Assembly (NCBI GenBank): GCA_043228905.1
Contig: JBHGNT010000021.1
Location: 496,001-560,000, forward strand
Source of the DNA: Azolla caroliniana
Taxonomy: Eukaryota > Polypodiophyta
Reading direction: 5' to 3'
DNA length: 64,000 bases
Positions 11,801-24,199 of this stretch are shown here, one piece after another; the stretch's first letter is position 1; every line of letters begins with the position of its first letter. Below the pieces are notes generated by a model that searched no databases, had not been told where the DNA came from, and saw nothing but the letters and a program-made list of their open reading frames with translations. The position numbers and the translations under genes were made by a program.

Positions 11801-14800
11801 CAACTTCTGCAAGCACAGATGATAACTGCGCATGCAACGCAGCTGTGACTATAATCACAGATAGTATGGCATGATAATTTTATTGCAGAAATTCTTGCTC
11901 TCAACCTTCTTTACAACATTGATTTTACCTCACTAAGAAGCTTTGGTTTATCCATTGTCGAAAAGGTAACTTCATGCATGGGTACATGATATCTTAATAA
12001 TCCAACAAAAAAAGGTTTCTTTTAATACAAAGGGCATCAAGATGAAGAATGATGGACACATATACATGCAAGCCCAGATATGCTGACACTTCTCGTAAAG
12101 ATTACATAACATAGGTGCATCTTACTTGGGTGAAGAATGAAGACCATTAGCAATGCTAGATCTATCATTATCGATTCCTGAGGGCTTGATCATCTCTACT
12201 GCCAATGCTTCTAAACTTGCGAAAGTGCCGAATGAAGGAGGACCAGGCATACTGACACAAGAAGATTTAAGTTTATCAATACATTGAATCAGAAAGATAA
12301 AATTTCCTTCAATATTGCAATACCTTGGCTTGGCAATGCCCCCAATATCTTCTTTCCCCGATGAATTCTCTAAAACATTTACTTCTGAAGCATCCAGTCC
12401 AGTGGGCACAACCTATACTCAACACACTCATAGAGTAAATTCAGCAAGATGCAGACTAGAGTCAAAATAAAGTAAATATACACAAACTGTTGCATTTATT
12501 TTTAAGGATATACTGCGATAATTTATTCAGCCCATACTTCAATTATTTTCTAGGTCATTAATTTATATGCTAATTAAGAATCTAGAGATGATTATGGAAA
12601 TTTAAAATCCCTACTATAAGTCGTGCAAAAATAGGACGAGAAAATTAAGATCCTTAATTAAATACAGGTTCATAACACCATTTTGAACATGTCCAATGGA
12701 GAAAAAGGGGAAATGCTTACATGGATAGATCTAACATGGACAATGGGGGGGGCAGTTTTATTAGTTCTTGCCAATTCCAGTAATCTCTTGTGCCCCAAAA
12801 CATCTTCAGCTCTCTCAGGATTGACATCCATAGCGTACCTGCAATGAAAGTCCTTGGTCTCCGTTTCTTGTAGAAAGATATTGTATTGTTCTAATATATA
12901 CAAAACGCGCACATGATCTTAGCTCTCTCTCACACACTATATTGTTGCTTTGTGGACTTCAAATAAGCATTTGATACTGTATCATGGAGTGGGCTTTCGA
13001 AAAGAATGATGGAGATCAGAGAGCCAATAGAATATAAAACAGCTGTAGCATGATTTTATGAGCATGTCAGGTGCAATTGAAAATGAATAGTGGTTTCTTG
13101 AAGTACTTTTTGAGCAACATGGGGGTCAAGCAATGGAGTCCACTCTCTCCCACACTCTTTGGTCTATGTATCGATAAACTTGAAGAAATAGTAAACAAGG
13201 CTGCAAAAGAAGAAGGATTGGATGGCGCAAAACTCATGCATGAGCTTGTTTTTCTACTCCTATATTCCAACAATGTTGTTTTATTCTCCTATAACATTTT
13301 ATCAAATCAGTGGACTAAATGTTAATATGGACAAAACAAAAATGATGGCAATCAAGGCAATACAAAAGTGTCCAGGATAATTCATCAATTCCAGGAAATA
13401 CAACACCCAAGAAAAGGCAATAAAGTCATAGCTATATATACAGGACAATTCCAGGGAATACAACACCCAAGAAAACAGATCCATCAATAAAAAACTGGCC
13501 TGACATAGCACAAGAATGTACTGACAACATAAGGCTGTGCTATTGATAAAAATTGATGTTCTGTAGACAGTGGGCATATATGCAGGGGTAGCATATCATC
13601 AACGGGATTAGGAACATTGTTAGATTTCCTTAAACAATCATGGCTCCAGTCTCTGAAGACTCCTTGTCTGGCCGTATTCATAGAAGTTTTGGGTGCCATC
13701 ATCAGCACTAACAGGTTGAAACACACTCTAATACACTGGCAGTAAAGTACACTCTCATAGTGAACTTTACCATGATAACAATAGAGGTAACCCCAGTCTC
13801 TGCACATAGCATCTTTTGCTCAAGCTTGTACAATAGGTTATATAAGCAGAGGACCCATGATAAAGACAGACAATGACATGCTGACTAGCACAGATAATGA
13901 CAATGGCACTGGAACACCATCAACATTAACAAGATGATAAACACCCTAACGAACGGGCAGTAAAGTGCACTATCATATTATGAACTTTACCAAGATAACG
14001 AAGGAGGTAACCCCAGTTTCTCCACATAACATCCTTTGCTCAAGCTTGTAGCATGGGTTATATAGGCAGATGATCCAGAAAATAAAGACAGACAATGACA
14101 TGTTGAGATTCTTCCAAAGATTACAGAGTACGCTATTTTAGTAAATACTTGGAATGGAAGTATGTGAACCCAAGCTACTAAATTCTGTAAGACTTGGTGT
14201 ATAAACATTTTTCATATATAGGTTGCTTCACTTTGACAGAGTCCGTCTATGTAATTAATGATAGGATTGACCAAAGCGAAGTCCAGGTTATTACCAAAAG
14301 TCTATCTCTTGTTCCAAAGGTGAAGGTTGGATGAGCTTGATCATAAATATGGATGTTTAATTGCTACCAGCCTTAGAAACATTATCAAGCAGTGGATCTC
14401 CTAACAAAGAGAATAACATAATTTAATATAAAATTAAAGAAATTAAATAAGCGCACTAATAACCCTCTGACCTAACCAATTCCCTAAGCTAAGATCAGCC
14501 AGTAACCTAGGTGACTTTTGCACATCCCGTAGAGACCCATGTTGAAGACTAGTGCATCAAGAAACATCCATACCACTGCAACCGTAAGAGGGTTGATCCA
14601 ATCACATAACAGGGAGAAAAAGATGTGCAGAAGGGTAACTGGCCCTCTACATGATATTAAACACCCAAGTATGTGCATGGAATATGTCAATGTCCAGCAC
14701 TATAGCTATCCAGACAGGATATCGACAAAAGGCCAATTGCCCTATCTGTAACCTAAATTCAACTACACAATAGAAAAGTTTTCGAACAAACATGGCCTGG

Positions 14801-15943
14801 GAAAATCTCCAAAAGTTCCACAGTCACAGAAGGTTATCATATAAAGGGGATACTTACATACTCAATAAGAAAGGGCATATGTAATTATCATAAAAAGGGG
14901 TGTTAATTTAGAACTTGAATACATGTGATATACAGATTTTAAGTATAGTTACCCCATGCAAATCAAGTAAAGACACCAACTTGAATGGTTAAACCTGCTG
15001 TAGAATATCATCTAAAAATGTGTAGACACTATCAACCTTAATCCATATAGCATAGCAAATGTTACAAGTAAATTTTTTGATAGTATCTCAAAGACAGATG
15101 TGGACATATCAGTTGAAATGAATATGAACTCATACAAAATAAATAAATAACAAACATAACTTCAATGATTTAGTTTGCGTTACAATTATAATATGAAAAT
15201 AGCACATGGTCATATTTATGATCTCATTCAAATAAAATTTAGGAAAGGCTCAATGGAATGTTTAATCCTAAACCATATTATCCTAAAGCATGAATTCATT
15301 TCAATCTGATAGAGCAAAAATTAATTGAAATGCTAAACCACACAGGTAGATATAGAGCAAAAATTAATTAATTAACCAGAAATGAGTAGAAACTTGGGCA
15401 AATCAGATAAAAATAATATAAAATGAATGCATGAAAAATATCATATGATCATATTCTGACGAAATGTTTAACCCCTAACCCCTGACTCACATACCTTACC
15501 ACATGTTCATACATGTGACCAAATCATTTGTTCCCATCAAATGACCAGAATTCATGCACATCTAAGTAAGACGAAAATTAACCACGAAACGTTTGAAACT
15601 CAAAACACCTAATATCATTTTGGTCATATAAAATGAACTGAACTCGTGCAAACATGAGAAAGACATAAATAAACTGAAATGTGCAAATAATCCTCAACCC
15701 TATGAACCCTACTAGGCCGTACCTGACAGGTAGATGCTGGAAATGGGCATGGAGGCCTTCTACGAACCCGGGACTATCCACAGCTTCATGTCCAGATTCT
15801 CGGAGCCTTTCAATAATCTCATTGCATACGTCCTTCTTTTGGCGGATCTGCTTTTCAGTCGTATTCCCGAAGCTCGTTCGAGAAAAGCCCACTGTTTCTT
15901 CTTTGCTTTTAGTATGATTATGATTACGAAATTCTGCTTCCAT
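8839..15943 (-). CDS. ACT-domain Raf-like kinase (STY8/17/46 type)
   Basis: Sixteen exons in transcript order: 15943-15723, 12838-12721, 12412-12324, 12251-12126, 11992-11929, 11825-11715, 11606-11556, 11175-11012, 10936-10829, 10515-10442, 10347-10172, 10063-9968, 9655-9575, 9481-9428, 9157-9023, 8919-8839. All junctions keep phase and give 582 residues. An ACT domain lies at about 190-243 ([14 protein letters not shown]). The kinase domain begins near 295 with [21 protein letters not shown], catalytic Lys about 328 (VAIK), HRDLKAAN with Asp about 422, DFG Asp about 440 and MAPE ending at 466. The Lys-rich tail reads [20 protein letters not shown]. Arabidopsis STY8, STY17 and STY46 of this group phosphorylate chloroplast transit peptides in the cytosol; that role is inferred. 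All key residues are present, so the gene looks functional. Confidence 0.93.
12960..13330 (+). mobile_element. Dead LINE reverse transcriptase fragment
   Basis: Inside the first kinase intron, on the opposite strand to the gene, translation gives a broken FDTVSW and then, from 13071, [20 protein letters not shown], the classic LINE GVKQGCPLSP block with a Gly-to-Trp and a Cys-to-Ser change. The catalytic YADD box is present as YSNN ([13 protein letters not shown]). In-frame stops interrupt the upstream part. It is an inactive fragment; the same family may have left the zinc-binding tail at 1.7-2.0 kb. Confidence 0.75.
13388..13475. repeat. Short direct repeat, 59-bp spacing
   Basis: AATTCCAGGAAATACAACAC at 13388 recurs with one change at 13447, each followed by CCAAGAAAA. 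It lies in the kinase first intron next to the LINE fragment. Confidence 0.65.
13706..14103. repeat. Diverged duplication in kinase intron 1
   Basis: Segments of about 180 bp at 13706-13884 and 13927-14103 align with an offset near 219 bp. Shared landmarks include GCAGTAAAGT, AGGTAACCCCAGT, TTTGCTCAAGCTTGTA, GGTTATATA and AAAGACAGACAATGACATG. The rest of the intron (14.2-15.7 kb) shows no recognisable content. Confidence 0.7.
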
Positions 15944-16140
15944 AGAAAAAACCTAATTTTTTTATTATTATTATTACAAAAGACTGAGGGCAAAAGTAGA
16001 AACTTAAGAAAGGGAAGGGAGTGGGTAGTTTGGAATTAGGGACAGACTCAGGCGCGGGAAAGCTGAAACCCTGAAATTCTGTGAGAAATGAGAGAAGAAA
16101 ACCAAGGTTTATCGAGAGCTTTGGGATGAAACCCAAATGA
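15944..16140 (-). promoter_or_regulatory. Kinase 5' leader and core promoter area
   Basis: The bases upstream of the kinase ATG are A/T-rich with a TTATTATTATTA run at about 15959-15974, then a stretch rich in GAAATTC- and CCAAGG-like motifs. No TATA box or start site can be placed with confidence. Confidence 0.3.
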
Positions 16141-16439
16141 GAGGGAGATTTGTCTGTGCAACCATGAGATTAGGGCAGGAACAGAGGAGATATTTGTTGT
16201 TGCAGGGGATGTGGGCCTTGAGCCAACAAACCTCTAATAATTGGAAAAGAGAAATATTATTATATTTTGGTGGTGTAGTGAGACGAGAAGTCAATAGGCA
16301 AGTGGATCAAGATCCTAGGAATCGCCACTCAGTTTGATTGACCCGCGGAAGATCCATCCAGGCATATGATCCTCGTTACTATTAATCACACCTATGTCAA
16401 TGAATCGATCTATCGGGTCGACGATTCTCGCCTCTATCC

Positions 16440-16890
16440 TGAATGACTTACTGGATGCTAAATGATGCTTGTCATTATCTCATAATGGGGATGAATGGTT
16501 AGATCAGCAATAGAGAATCCTTGTTGTTATCGCATTTAATGAGAGAGAGAGAGAGGAGTTGGTCGGTCAATTGATTGGCAATGGAGGATCGTTGTCTTGA
16601 TTCCTTAAACGAGATTGAGGGAGTTTGATTAGCATTTGAGGATGCTTGTAGCTATCTCAAAAAACAAATCTTCGTTGGTCGATGATTAGTGATCATTGTT
16701 AGTATCTTATAAACAAGGGAATTGAGTTGCTTGACATGATTAGTGATCATTGTCACTATCGCATAGCAAGGAGGATTATTTGATCAATTAACTTTTGGTG
16801 GAGGATCCTTGTCACTCTTGGCAAGTGATTTTATCAACTAATCAATAGTGGAGAATCCTTTCATATGATCTCCTAGACAAAGTAAACTGC
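16440..16890. repeat. Imperfect minisatellite, about 70-bp units
   Basis: A core like GAGGATCxTTGTxxxTATC, followed by a variable spacer containing TTGATTAG or TGGTTGAT, recurs about six times. Examples lie near 16465, 16525, 16585, 16640, 16690, 16750 and 16805. Units are 55-75 bases and strongly diverged. A short (GA)n run at 16542-16556 is embedded. The array lies 0.5-1 kb upstream of the kinase ATG. Confidence 0.55.
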
Positions 16891-19800
16891 CATTGATTGA
16901 TGATGTAGTATCTTCATCACTAAGGCATCTTATGAGTTTGAGAAAAAATAATTAAGAATATACTATTGAAAGTAATATCATCATAAGGAATCAAGGGTGA
17001 AAGTGTTTGAGCATGTAAGAAGGTCCAATATGAAATGCACAAGACATGCATACCTCTTATATGTTACATATATAATCTCTACTAGCAATGTTTTACTTCA
17101 ACTAAATCTTGACATTCAATGCCTCCTATATTCCATAATGATTGCCAACATGCTAGAGTTGCTATTGTTGTTTCACAAAATCTTCTATCCACCTAGGATT
17201 TAGCCTTTGAGATGCTCTTGGTCTAGGTTAAATACCTTACCCTTTCGTAATCAAAGGTTGATTCTTTTAGCTCATCATTTCTTGTCTAAGGTTGAGTCCA
17301 TATTCATGAAATTAGCTTCTCATAAACCCTTTTGCCTCCAACACATCAAAATTAGACACAAATAAGTTAATCCTTTTCTTCAAAGCTTTTGTGGACCGAA
17401 TTCTTGTTTTGATATCTTGATGAATAAATATGCCTTAAAGGTAATGGTAGTTTTTTATAAAATTGTATTTTTCTACAAAAGTCATGGCTAAGTAATTGTA
17501 GAGTTTTTCAACTAGAAATGCAAGTACTATGGATATAAATTATAATAATGGACATATTTGAAGCCACGGCTGTAACATTGTGAAGCGTACTTTTTTATTT
17601 TTGCACTTTCTTGTTGAAATATTTAATTTATGAGAAGATTTTCACACGGAAGTAACTTACAAAGTGGACATGAAGATCTAATCTTTAGCATCATGATTCT
17701 TATATTGCTTCTAATCTCTTTTGGAGGGTGTACTTTGAAATCCTCCTTTATAAAGTATCTCCTCCTCTACTTGTTCTTTTATCGATATGAAAGTTTTAAT
17801 TGCTTCAAATGTTTGTGTTACATTCAAAAACCCAAGACATCAAATCTTAATCCAATCCAAGTCATTGACTATTAAAGCTGACATTGTTCCATACTTTCAT
17901 TTGTTACCAACTTTTCTACAAAATATCATGGAACCTATCATCTTATATAATTGAAGAAACAAAATATTATCGATTATGCTTTGCATCTTAATATAATCCA
18001 ATCCCATCACCTATTAAAAGTTTACATCATACCATATTCCCATTTGTTACTAATTCTTCTAGAAACACCATTGGATCTATGAAATCATAATTGAAGGAAC
18101 AAATGTTATTGATTTTGCTTCCTTGAAATTGGAGCACAATTAAGATGATTTCAAACATTTTGCTAAATGGCATTGAGAGATTTGTGGTTAGGTATGGGTA
18201 TAAGAACAAATTATGGCACACATCATATTGGGACTAGATCATATAGGGGTATACAAAAATGTATGTCTGTCATCTAATCTCTACTCTTGTAAGGATGATT
18301 TTTGGTTTACCATATCCTGCTGGCAAGTGTATGAGTCATCCTCTTTTTGTTAATTGACAATGCTCACAAGGAAGCTCAATGCTTGGTTATGAGAACAAAG
18401 CTTTTTTCACACCAAGTTATTGCTTCTGTCTCTGAAGTAGAAGTGATGGGTTCAATTCTTCATTGCATCCTATACTTCCTATGAAGTCGATAAAGCAGAT
18501 TCTCCTCGTGGGTTTTCTTTTTCATGAAATGATTTATAGGAAACTGGAACAGATATCATGCAAAAAGAGACATTTTCAAATGATTGATGTGATAAAGGCT
18601 GGAAATGACATCTGCATATACATGAATGGATTACCTGAGACAAAGAAAATAAGCCAAATGAATTTGTAGTGCAAGAAGAAAGTCATGGTGAATTAAACAT
18701 TTTACTCAGAACTACATTATGAATGCCCAACATATGCCACATGTACCAATGCAAAATATTTTACATTTCACACAACCACTTTCTCTTCATGGGTTCATTA
18801 AAGAAGATTGTTGATCATGTTGTAAACACCTTAGCATATGAAGGGTCAATGTCAACTGCAAGTTCAATAATGTCAATGACACAAGATGTTGACTAAATCT
18901 TGTATGACTTGCCCTTCCATACCATGGGGCTTTCCTCTAACACTAAATTCAGTCAACAAAAAAAATAAATTCTGTGGCAGCTTGTGTTTTTGTATAGGTT
19001 GGTGTATATGTAACATATAGCATACATATAAATACAGACGCGCGAGCGCACACACACACACACACACACAGAACATAACAAAAAAAATTGACAAGAGATT
19101 TAAATATTAGACCATCAGTGATAGAAGGAAATATTACACATGATTTTTAGTCTGACTTTGCGATGAATATGCATATGCATATGAAGAAAGATCCTCTGTC
19201 AGGAACAAGTCTGAGCTCTTTCAAAAAAACAGATATTAATATAGATGAACAGTATGATTCATCTTACATGATCACATTTTTATCAAAATGCAGAGATTGT
19301 GAGGCGGAATCTCCATTGCAATTGACACTTTTGAGTCAAACCAGAGCATGGAAAGAAACCATCATCATCATCAGAACTACTTTAACAATGGTTCTTATCA
19401 CAAGAAAACCTCAATTTATAAACACTGGTGGAAGCTCTTCACTCCTTGAATCCATCCTGAAGAACAAACTCCAGCACCTCTAAAAATCATAAAAGCAAAA
19501 AGAAAAGCACAACAAGATTTGCTTTACATGTTAGGTGCCAAAAAACAAATGTAAGCTTGCTTCCTTTTTTCCCTTTCATGGTCATGTATGTGTAAGTCTT
19601 GCATAAGTTAAAACCAAAACCTAGTTCTGAAGGTATGAAGCACTTTCAGTTTCATAAAGTTAACTAGCTCCAAGGTGTGAAATCCGGGTCTCCCAACTAT
19701 TGACTTCTCAGGGTTTTATGACGTCAAGTAGTTTCACAAGGCAATGGAAAGCTGTGGGGTTCTTCTTTTCAGCATCATAAAGCTGACTAACTTCAAAAAG

Positions 19801-19973
19801 CTGTAAAATTAGGCTTTTTGGCATTACAATGATAGCTAACATCAAACGGCGAGCCCCAGGAAAACTTCCCTTCTGAATAGGTGAATCCCTTAAGGTATAA
19901 TTTTTCCCTATTTTTGAAAGGGGGAATCACAGAAAATATATACTTACAATTATATAAGAGAAATCTATCTCTT
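16891..19973. other. Intergenic DNA, kinase promoter to RING 3' end
   Basis: No gene is recognised in about 3 kb. The sequence is AT-rich with scattered short frames of no family resemblance. A (CA)n microsatellite of about 12 units sits at about 19046-19072. The last few hundred bases must include the RING gene's 3' untranslated region. Confidence 0.55.
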
Positions 19974-21299
19974 TCACTGAAAATCCAGACCTTCATTACG
20001 TGCTTCAAGCATTACTCTATCACCAGTATCATCATCCTGTGCACGAGGTTGAGATGTTTGCCCAGGACTATCGAACCCTTCTCCGGCGGGACCACTTGAG
20101 ACAGTCTCAGTACTATTTGCCTGGCTCGCGGTGCCCATTTGAGCATATGCAGCTGAATGGGAGGCTGCCATGCCAGTACGAAACCATGGAAGGGTATTCA
20201 TATGAAACCGAGCACTGCCCCTTCCTCCGCGAGGGGGAAGAAGAGAGTTTGATCCTCCCCCAACCATGGAAACACCCCCTTGAGTCTCGAGTTGTTGACC
20301 TGTTGTCTCTGTCCAACTCTCACCACCACCTGGACCCAAGCCTGCCCAATGTGCAAAATCACCTGCACCGCCAAGATCAGGCAAAGAAACCTCGGGACCA
20401 GATCCAGGGCCTTGCCGTCCATGATTGTGATTTTGATTTTGATTGTTATTGTGATTCTCATCCTCATCCTGAATGTTACTGGGACTGGGGTCTTCGTCAG
20501 TGGGCATCTCATACCGACACACGGGACATGAATTATGCTGTGCGAGCCAAGGGAGGATGCAATCCGCATGATACAGGTGTGAACATGGCATCTGGCGAGC
20601 ATGAGCACCCAGTTCAAATGCGTCTTTGCAAACTGCACAATGAGCAACATCCGAACCATCACCCTTGCCTATTTCTTCATCAGAGATAGTAATAGATGGC
20701 ATGGATTCAACAGAAGCTTTAGAGGCTGGACGGGAACCATAACGATTAAGGTCATTTTCAGAGAGATATTGAATGATTTGCTCGAATCCAGGCCCAACAA
20801 AATAGTCACCGATATGACCTGGCAACAATGGGCGAGATCCACCACCGTTTTCCAAGAAAATGTCTATGTTTTCTCCTCCTCCTATTTGTAGGTTATTGGA
20901 CATGTGTTCTTGAAGTAAAAACCACGGATTTGTGGGCCGATGTGGATTGTTTTGTTGCATTTGTTGAAGCACAGCCGAGAATAGATCTAGCAAAGGAGGA
21001 CCTGGAGATCTATTCTGGCCAGTCATCATCGCTAAAGGTCTTTCTGACACCATAGTATTATGGCCATATCTCCTATCAGAAATGTTTTGACGAGCTATGG
21101 TGGGAGCAAGCGTTAGAGGTAAAGGTAGAGTCAAAGAGAGGCTAGGCATTCTCTCTCTCTCTGCTACCACTTCCTCAAGAAAACCTTCACCACAAGTAGG
21201 GCAAACAAGATCTCCGGACGACGATAGTGGCGACGATATCTGAACATTCCTATCACATCTGTAACAGTGGTATAGGTGCAAACCTGAAGAGGTAGCCAT
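19974..21299 (-). CDS. RING-H2 E3 ubiquitin ligase with zinc ribbon
   Basis: A single intronless frame encodes 441 residues. An N-terminal zinc ribbon is seen at 11-37 (HCYRCDR...VCPTCGEGF; C12, C15, C33, C36). The RING-H2 finger spans 221-261 with C221, C224, C239, H241, H244, C247, C258 and C261 (CAVCKDAF...MPCSHLYHADCILPWL...CPVCRYEMP). Before it lies the family block YLSENDLNRYGSRPASKASVESMP. This order (zinc ribbon, linker, RING-H2, disordered tail) is that of plant RHC1A/RDUF-type ligases, which transfer ubiquitin from an E2. The tail from about 270 is Asn/Gln/Gly-rich, and GGRGSARFHMNTLPWF may be a weak DUF1117-like trace. The large antisense frames here are shadows. No membrane segment or signal peptide is seen. 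Confidence 0.94.
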   Translation of the reverse strand: MATSSGLHLYHCYRCDRNVQISSPLSSSGDLVCPTCGEGFLEEVVAERERMPSLSLTLPLPLTLAPTIARQNISDRRYGHNTMVSERPLAMMTGQNRSPGPPLLDLFSAVLQQMQQNNPHRPTNPWFLLQEHMSNNLQIGGGENIDIFLENGGGSRPLLPGHIGDYFVGPGFEQIIQYLSENDLNRYGSRPASKASVESMPSITISDEEIGKGDGSDVAHCAVCKDAFELGAHARQMPCSHLYHADCILPWLAQHNSCPVCRYEMPTDEDPSPSNIQDEDENHNNNQNQNHNHGRQGPGSGPEVSLPDLGGAGDFAHWAGLGPGGGESWTETTGQQLETQGGVSMVGGGSNSLLPPRGGRGSARFHMNTLPWFRTGMAASHSAAYAQMGTASQANSTETVSSGPAGEGFDSPGQTSQPRAQDDDTGDRVMLEARNEGLDFQ

Positions 21300-21415
21300 A
21301 GCGGAAGGCTTGCTTCTTTCCTGCCTGATCGATCAGAGAGAGGGAGGTCTGCTTGGCGAAGATGGGGTCCCGCTTTCGTGAAAACAGAAAAAGAGGTGAG
21401 AATGGGATGTGGGCG

Positions 21416-21456
<41 letters not shown>

Positions 21457-21570
21457 GACTGGGAAAAGGGGATTCGATTCTCTCAGAGTTTCTCTCTTCC
21501 TTCCTCTTCAGCTAAGAAGAAAAAGACTAAAAAGCAAAAAGCAAAAAGCTAAACGCAATCTGAAACCTAA
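21300..21570 (-). promoter_or_regulatory. RING gene 5' leader with CT microsatellite
   Basis: Upstream of the RING ATG lies a pure (CT)n run of about 18 units at 21418-21454, reading as (GA)n on the gene's strand. GA tracts are common in plant 5' untranslated leaders and can bind GAGA/BPC factors. The transcription start is not placed. Confidence 0.55.
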
Positions 21571-24180
21571 ATAATAAAAGAACAAAGGAGCCCATGTCTA
21601 TCTACGCATACATTCATACCGTATATACTGTTTTTCCTGCCTCTAAACATTGACTTTATGCCTCCCATCACACGGCATGTGCAAGTGTGTGTGTGTGTGT
21701 GTGTGTTCATCAGAACGTGTGTGGACCACCGAGTGCACATGTTCAACCAAGCTTCATTGTCAAATCTAGGTCCCACATGTGCCCATTACTACAAGCTTCA
21801 GAGTACATACATAACTTATGGCCACCGATTGGTCCTTCAATTCGTGGGCGAAGAATGAAAACAAACCATGGTAAGTAGAGGCTCCCCACAATCAATCGAA
21901 AAGATATTGACCCACCCACCAATATGTGGACGTCTTGATAGACATGAACCTACACATAATTGACTCCATTAATCTACGAAAATTGAGGGATTCAAAGGCC
22001 AATGGTTGACATAGGGATTGACTAGGTAAATAGGGCCCTTCCATGAGCTACAAAGATAGCCATTCGTGAGATTATGACCATTGAATGAAGGGCCCTTCCA
22101 AGCTACAAAGATAGCCTTAATTCTTGAGTGTACGTTAATTCTCTTTATTTAAGGTGTTGCTCTTGAGTGTTCATTAGTTCTCTTTCCGTTACATACTTGT
22201 CTTGTTTTCTCTGATCCAAGGCAACCATACTTTATGTTTTGCTCTTAAGTGTAGGTTAATTCTCCTCAAGTCGTATCCTTCTCTTGTTTTCTCCACTCCA
22301 CAACATAAAATACTACTATGTTTAATCGACACATTATTTTGGGAAAAAACTTTACATTTCTCGATCTACAATGTCCAAAAAAGGTCCTAACATAATACAA
22401 CTAGCACTTTACGTTATGTGCAATTTGCTTTGCCTTGGTAGTGTCTTTGTAATACAAGTGGAATGCAATGTTGACAATCTACTCAATAGCATTTCATGCA
22501 TGTTGACAAAAATTGAGGAGGCAAGCATGAATCCGTAAAGACTCCTAATCAACAATGTACAAAACAATGACTAGGTTGACGACGTGATTTAGAACAAGTC
22601 TTTTCATAATATAAATGCACTACTAGCCAAATTTATCAATAGCCATTATAGGAAGTTCTACAAAACTATCACTTATCATTGTCCTTGTGCAAACTCGTCC
22701 TTTGGCCATTTGGAATATTATACAAAATTCTTGAATTTGGTTGTGATGTAAGGAAAGTTTACATTAATCATGGGATGCTTGTCCCATCGAAAGGACACAC
22801 ATAGTTTTGTGAGCATAGAAATATGTATAAATGCAAATGCATCCAATAAAATAGCCAATATATTATCTTTATGACAATAATCTAGACAATCATGTTATCC
22901 ATGCGAAGCAATTATGGATTGGAGCACCTTATGCATAAATGGACTGTTTATAAACATTGTAACATTTGCATGGCATGTGTTTATTATACAAATTGCAATG
23001 TTTTTGTGTTGAGTTATTATAGACAGTGCAAAACGAGCATATTACAAGATGAAATATAACAGATTATAATCATTGTAACATTTGCATGGCATGTGTTTAT
23101 TATACAAATTGCAATGTTTTTGTGTTGAGTTATTATAGACAGTGCAAAACGAGCACATTACAAGATGAAATATAACAGATAGGAGGTTCCCTCGTTTCAA
23201 CTATTGGTCACGCTGTCACATTACACCATGACATGAGAGACCTCTCAACTTTTGGTAACATATTCCCATGCCTCATTTCAAGAAAAGAGAACACAATAAA
23301 CCAATCTATTATTTGTTATGTTTTACAACTAACCAATCTGAATTGTTGCTTCTAAGAGAATTTAGGAATAGAATTTGACAATGCAATTGTGGTCTTTTGG
23401 GGTTTACGGTTTAGGATAACCCAATCATAGTCTTAATGGGGCTTCAGGTTAACCCTTTTTATGCTTCTTTGCATCTTCATACTCATTACACCCCAGTTAT
23501 AAGCCAGAATATGGAGTTTTCAATGATATTTTGCAGGGAATTTGTATCACACCCCACTTATAAGCCAGAATATCTAATTACAGTTAAAACATCAACAAAT
23601 TGATCTTTCTTGCAGAATTTTGTTTCAAAAGATCATATAGAGGTCAATCATTGCATGTGACGGTAAAAAACTATTGTAAGAGATCCCAACAAGCATTATT
23701 ATAAGATCAAAACTAGTTTCAGAATAAATAAAACTGAAAATGAATTATATTAAAATAGAGTTGTGGATTAGGATATCACCCACCATTAATATATGAATAT
23801 TTGACAGAATATCCCTGAATGAAAGTTCACCAATCACAACATTACCAAAATACCACTTATGATTCAACTCTTATTCTGCAACTTAAGAATCAGGCAAAAT
23901 GAAGTCACCTCATGCACGGTACTACGCATAGGGGCCTATAAAGTAACCCATATATTTATAGACGATGTCACCTGCATGCAAGGGGCGGCAGGCCTCTGAC
24001 AGAGATAGGTGGACCATTATTATGGCTGCCCTATCATGTAGGAATTTGCAGTATACAAAGAGGTTGGCAGGAGCCTATAAAGTAACCCCTATAGTCCTTG
24101 ATGATTTTGCCCTCATGAAAGAGGCAGGCCATCTAAGATAGGTGGATCATTATTAAGGCTCTCCTATCACTTGGAGAGTT
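21571..24180. other. Intergenic DNA upstream of the RING gene
   Basis: No gene is recognised. A (GT)n run lies at about 21683-21704. Near 22040-22110 the phrase GGGCCCTTCCA...GCTACAAAGATAGCC occurs twice. The 116-bp tandem duplication is listed separately. Confidence 0.55.
22955..23182. repeat. Nearly perfect 116-bp tandem duplication
   Basis: Copies 22955-23070 and 23071-23182 both begin CATTGTAACATTTGCATGGC and end GAAATATAACAGAT. Only about one internal difference is seen (GAGCAT versus GAGCAC), so the duplication is recent relative to the other repeats here. Confidence 0.92.
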
Positions 24181-24199
24181 GCAGTATAACAAAAGATTG

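Noticed and set aside
20000-20689. 229-codon plus-strand frame opposite the RING gene
   Set aside because: It is a shadow of the RING coding sequence, has no family features and follows the codon pattern of the other strand.
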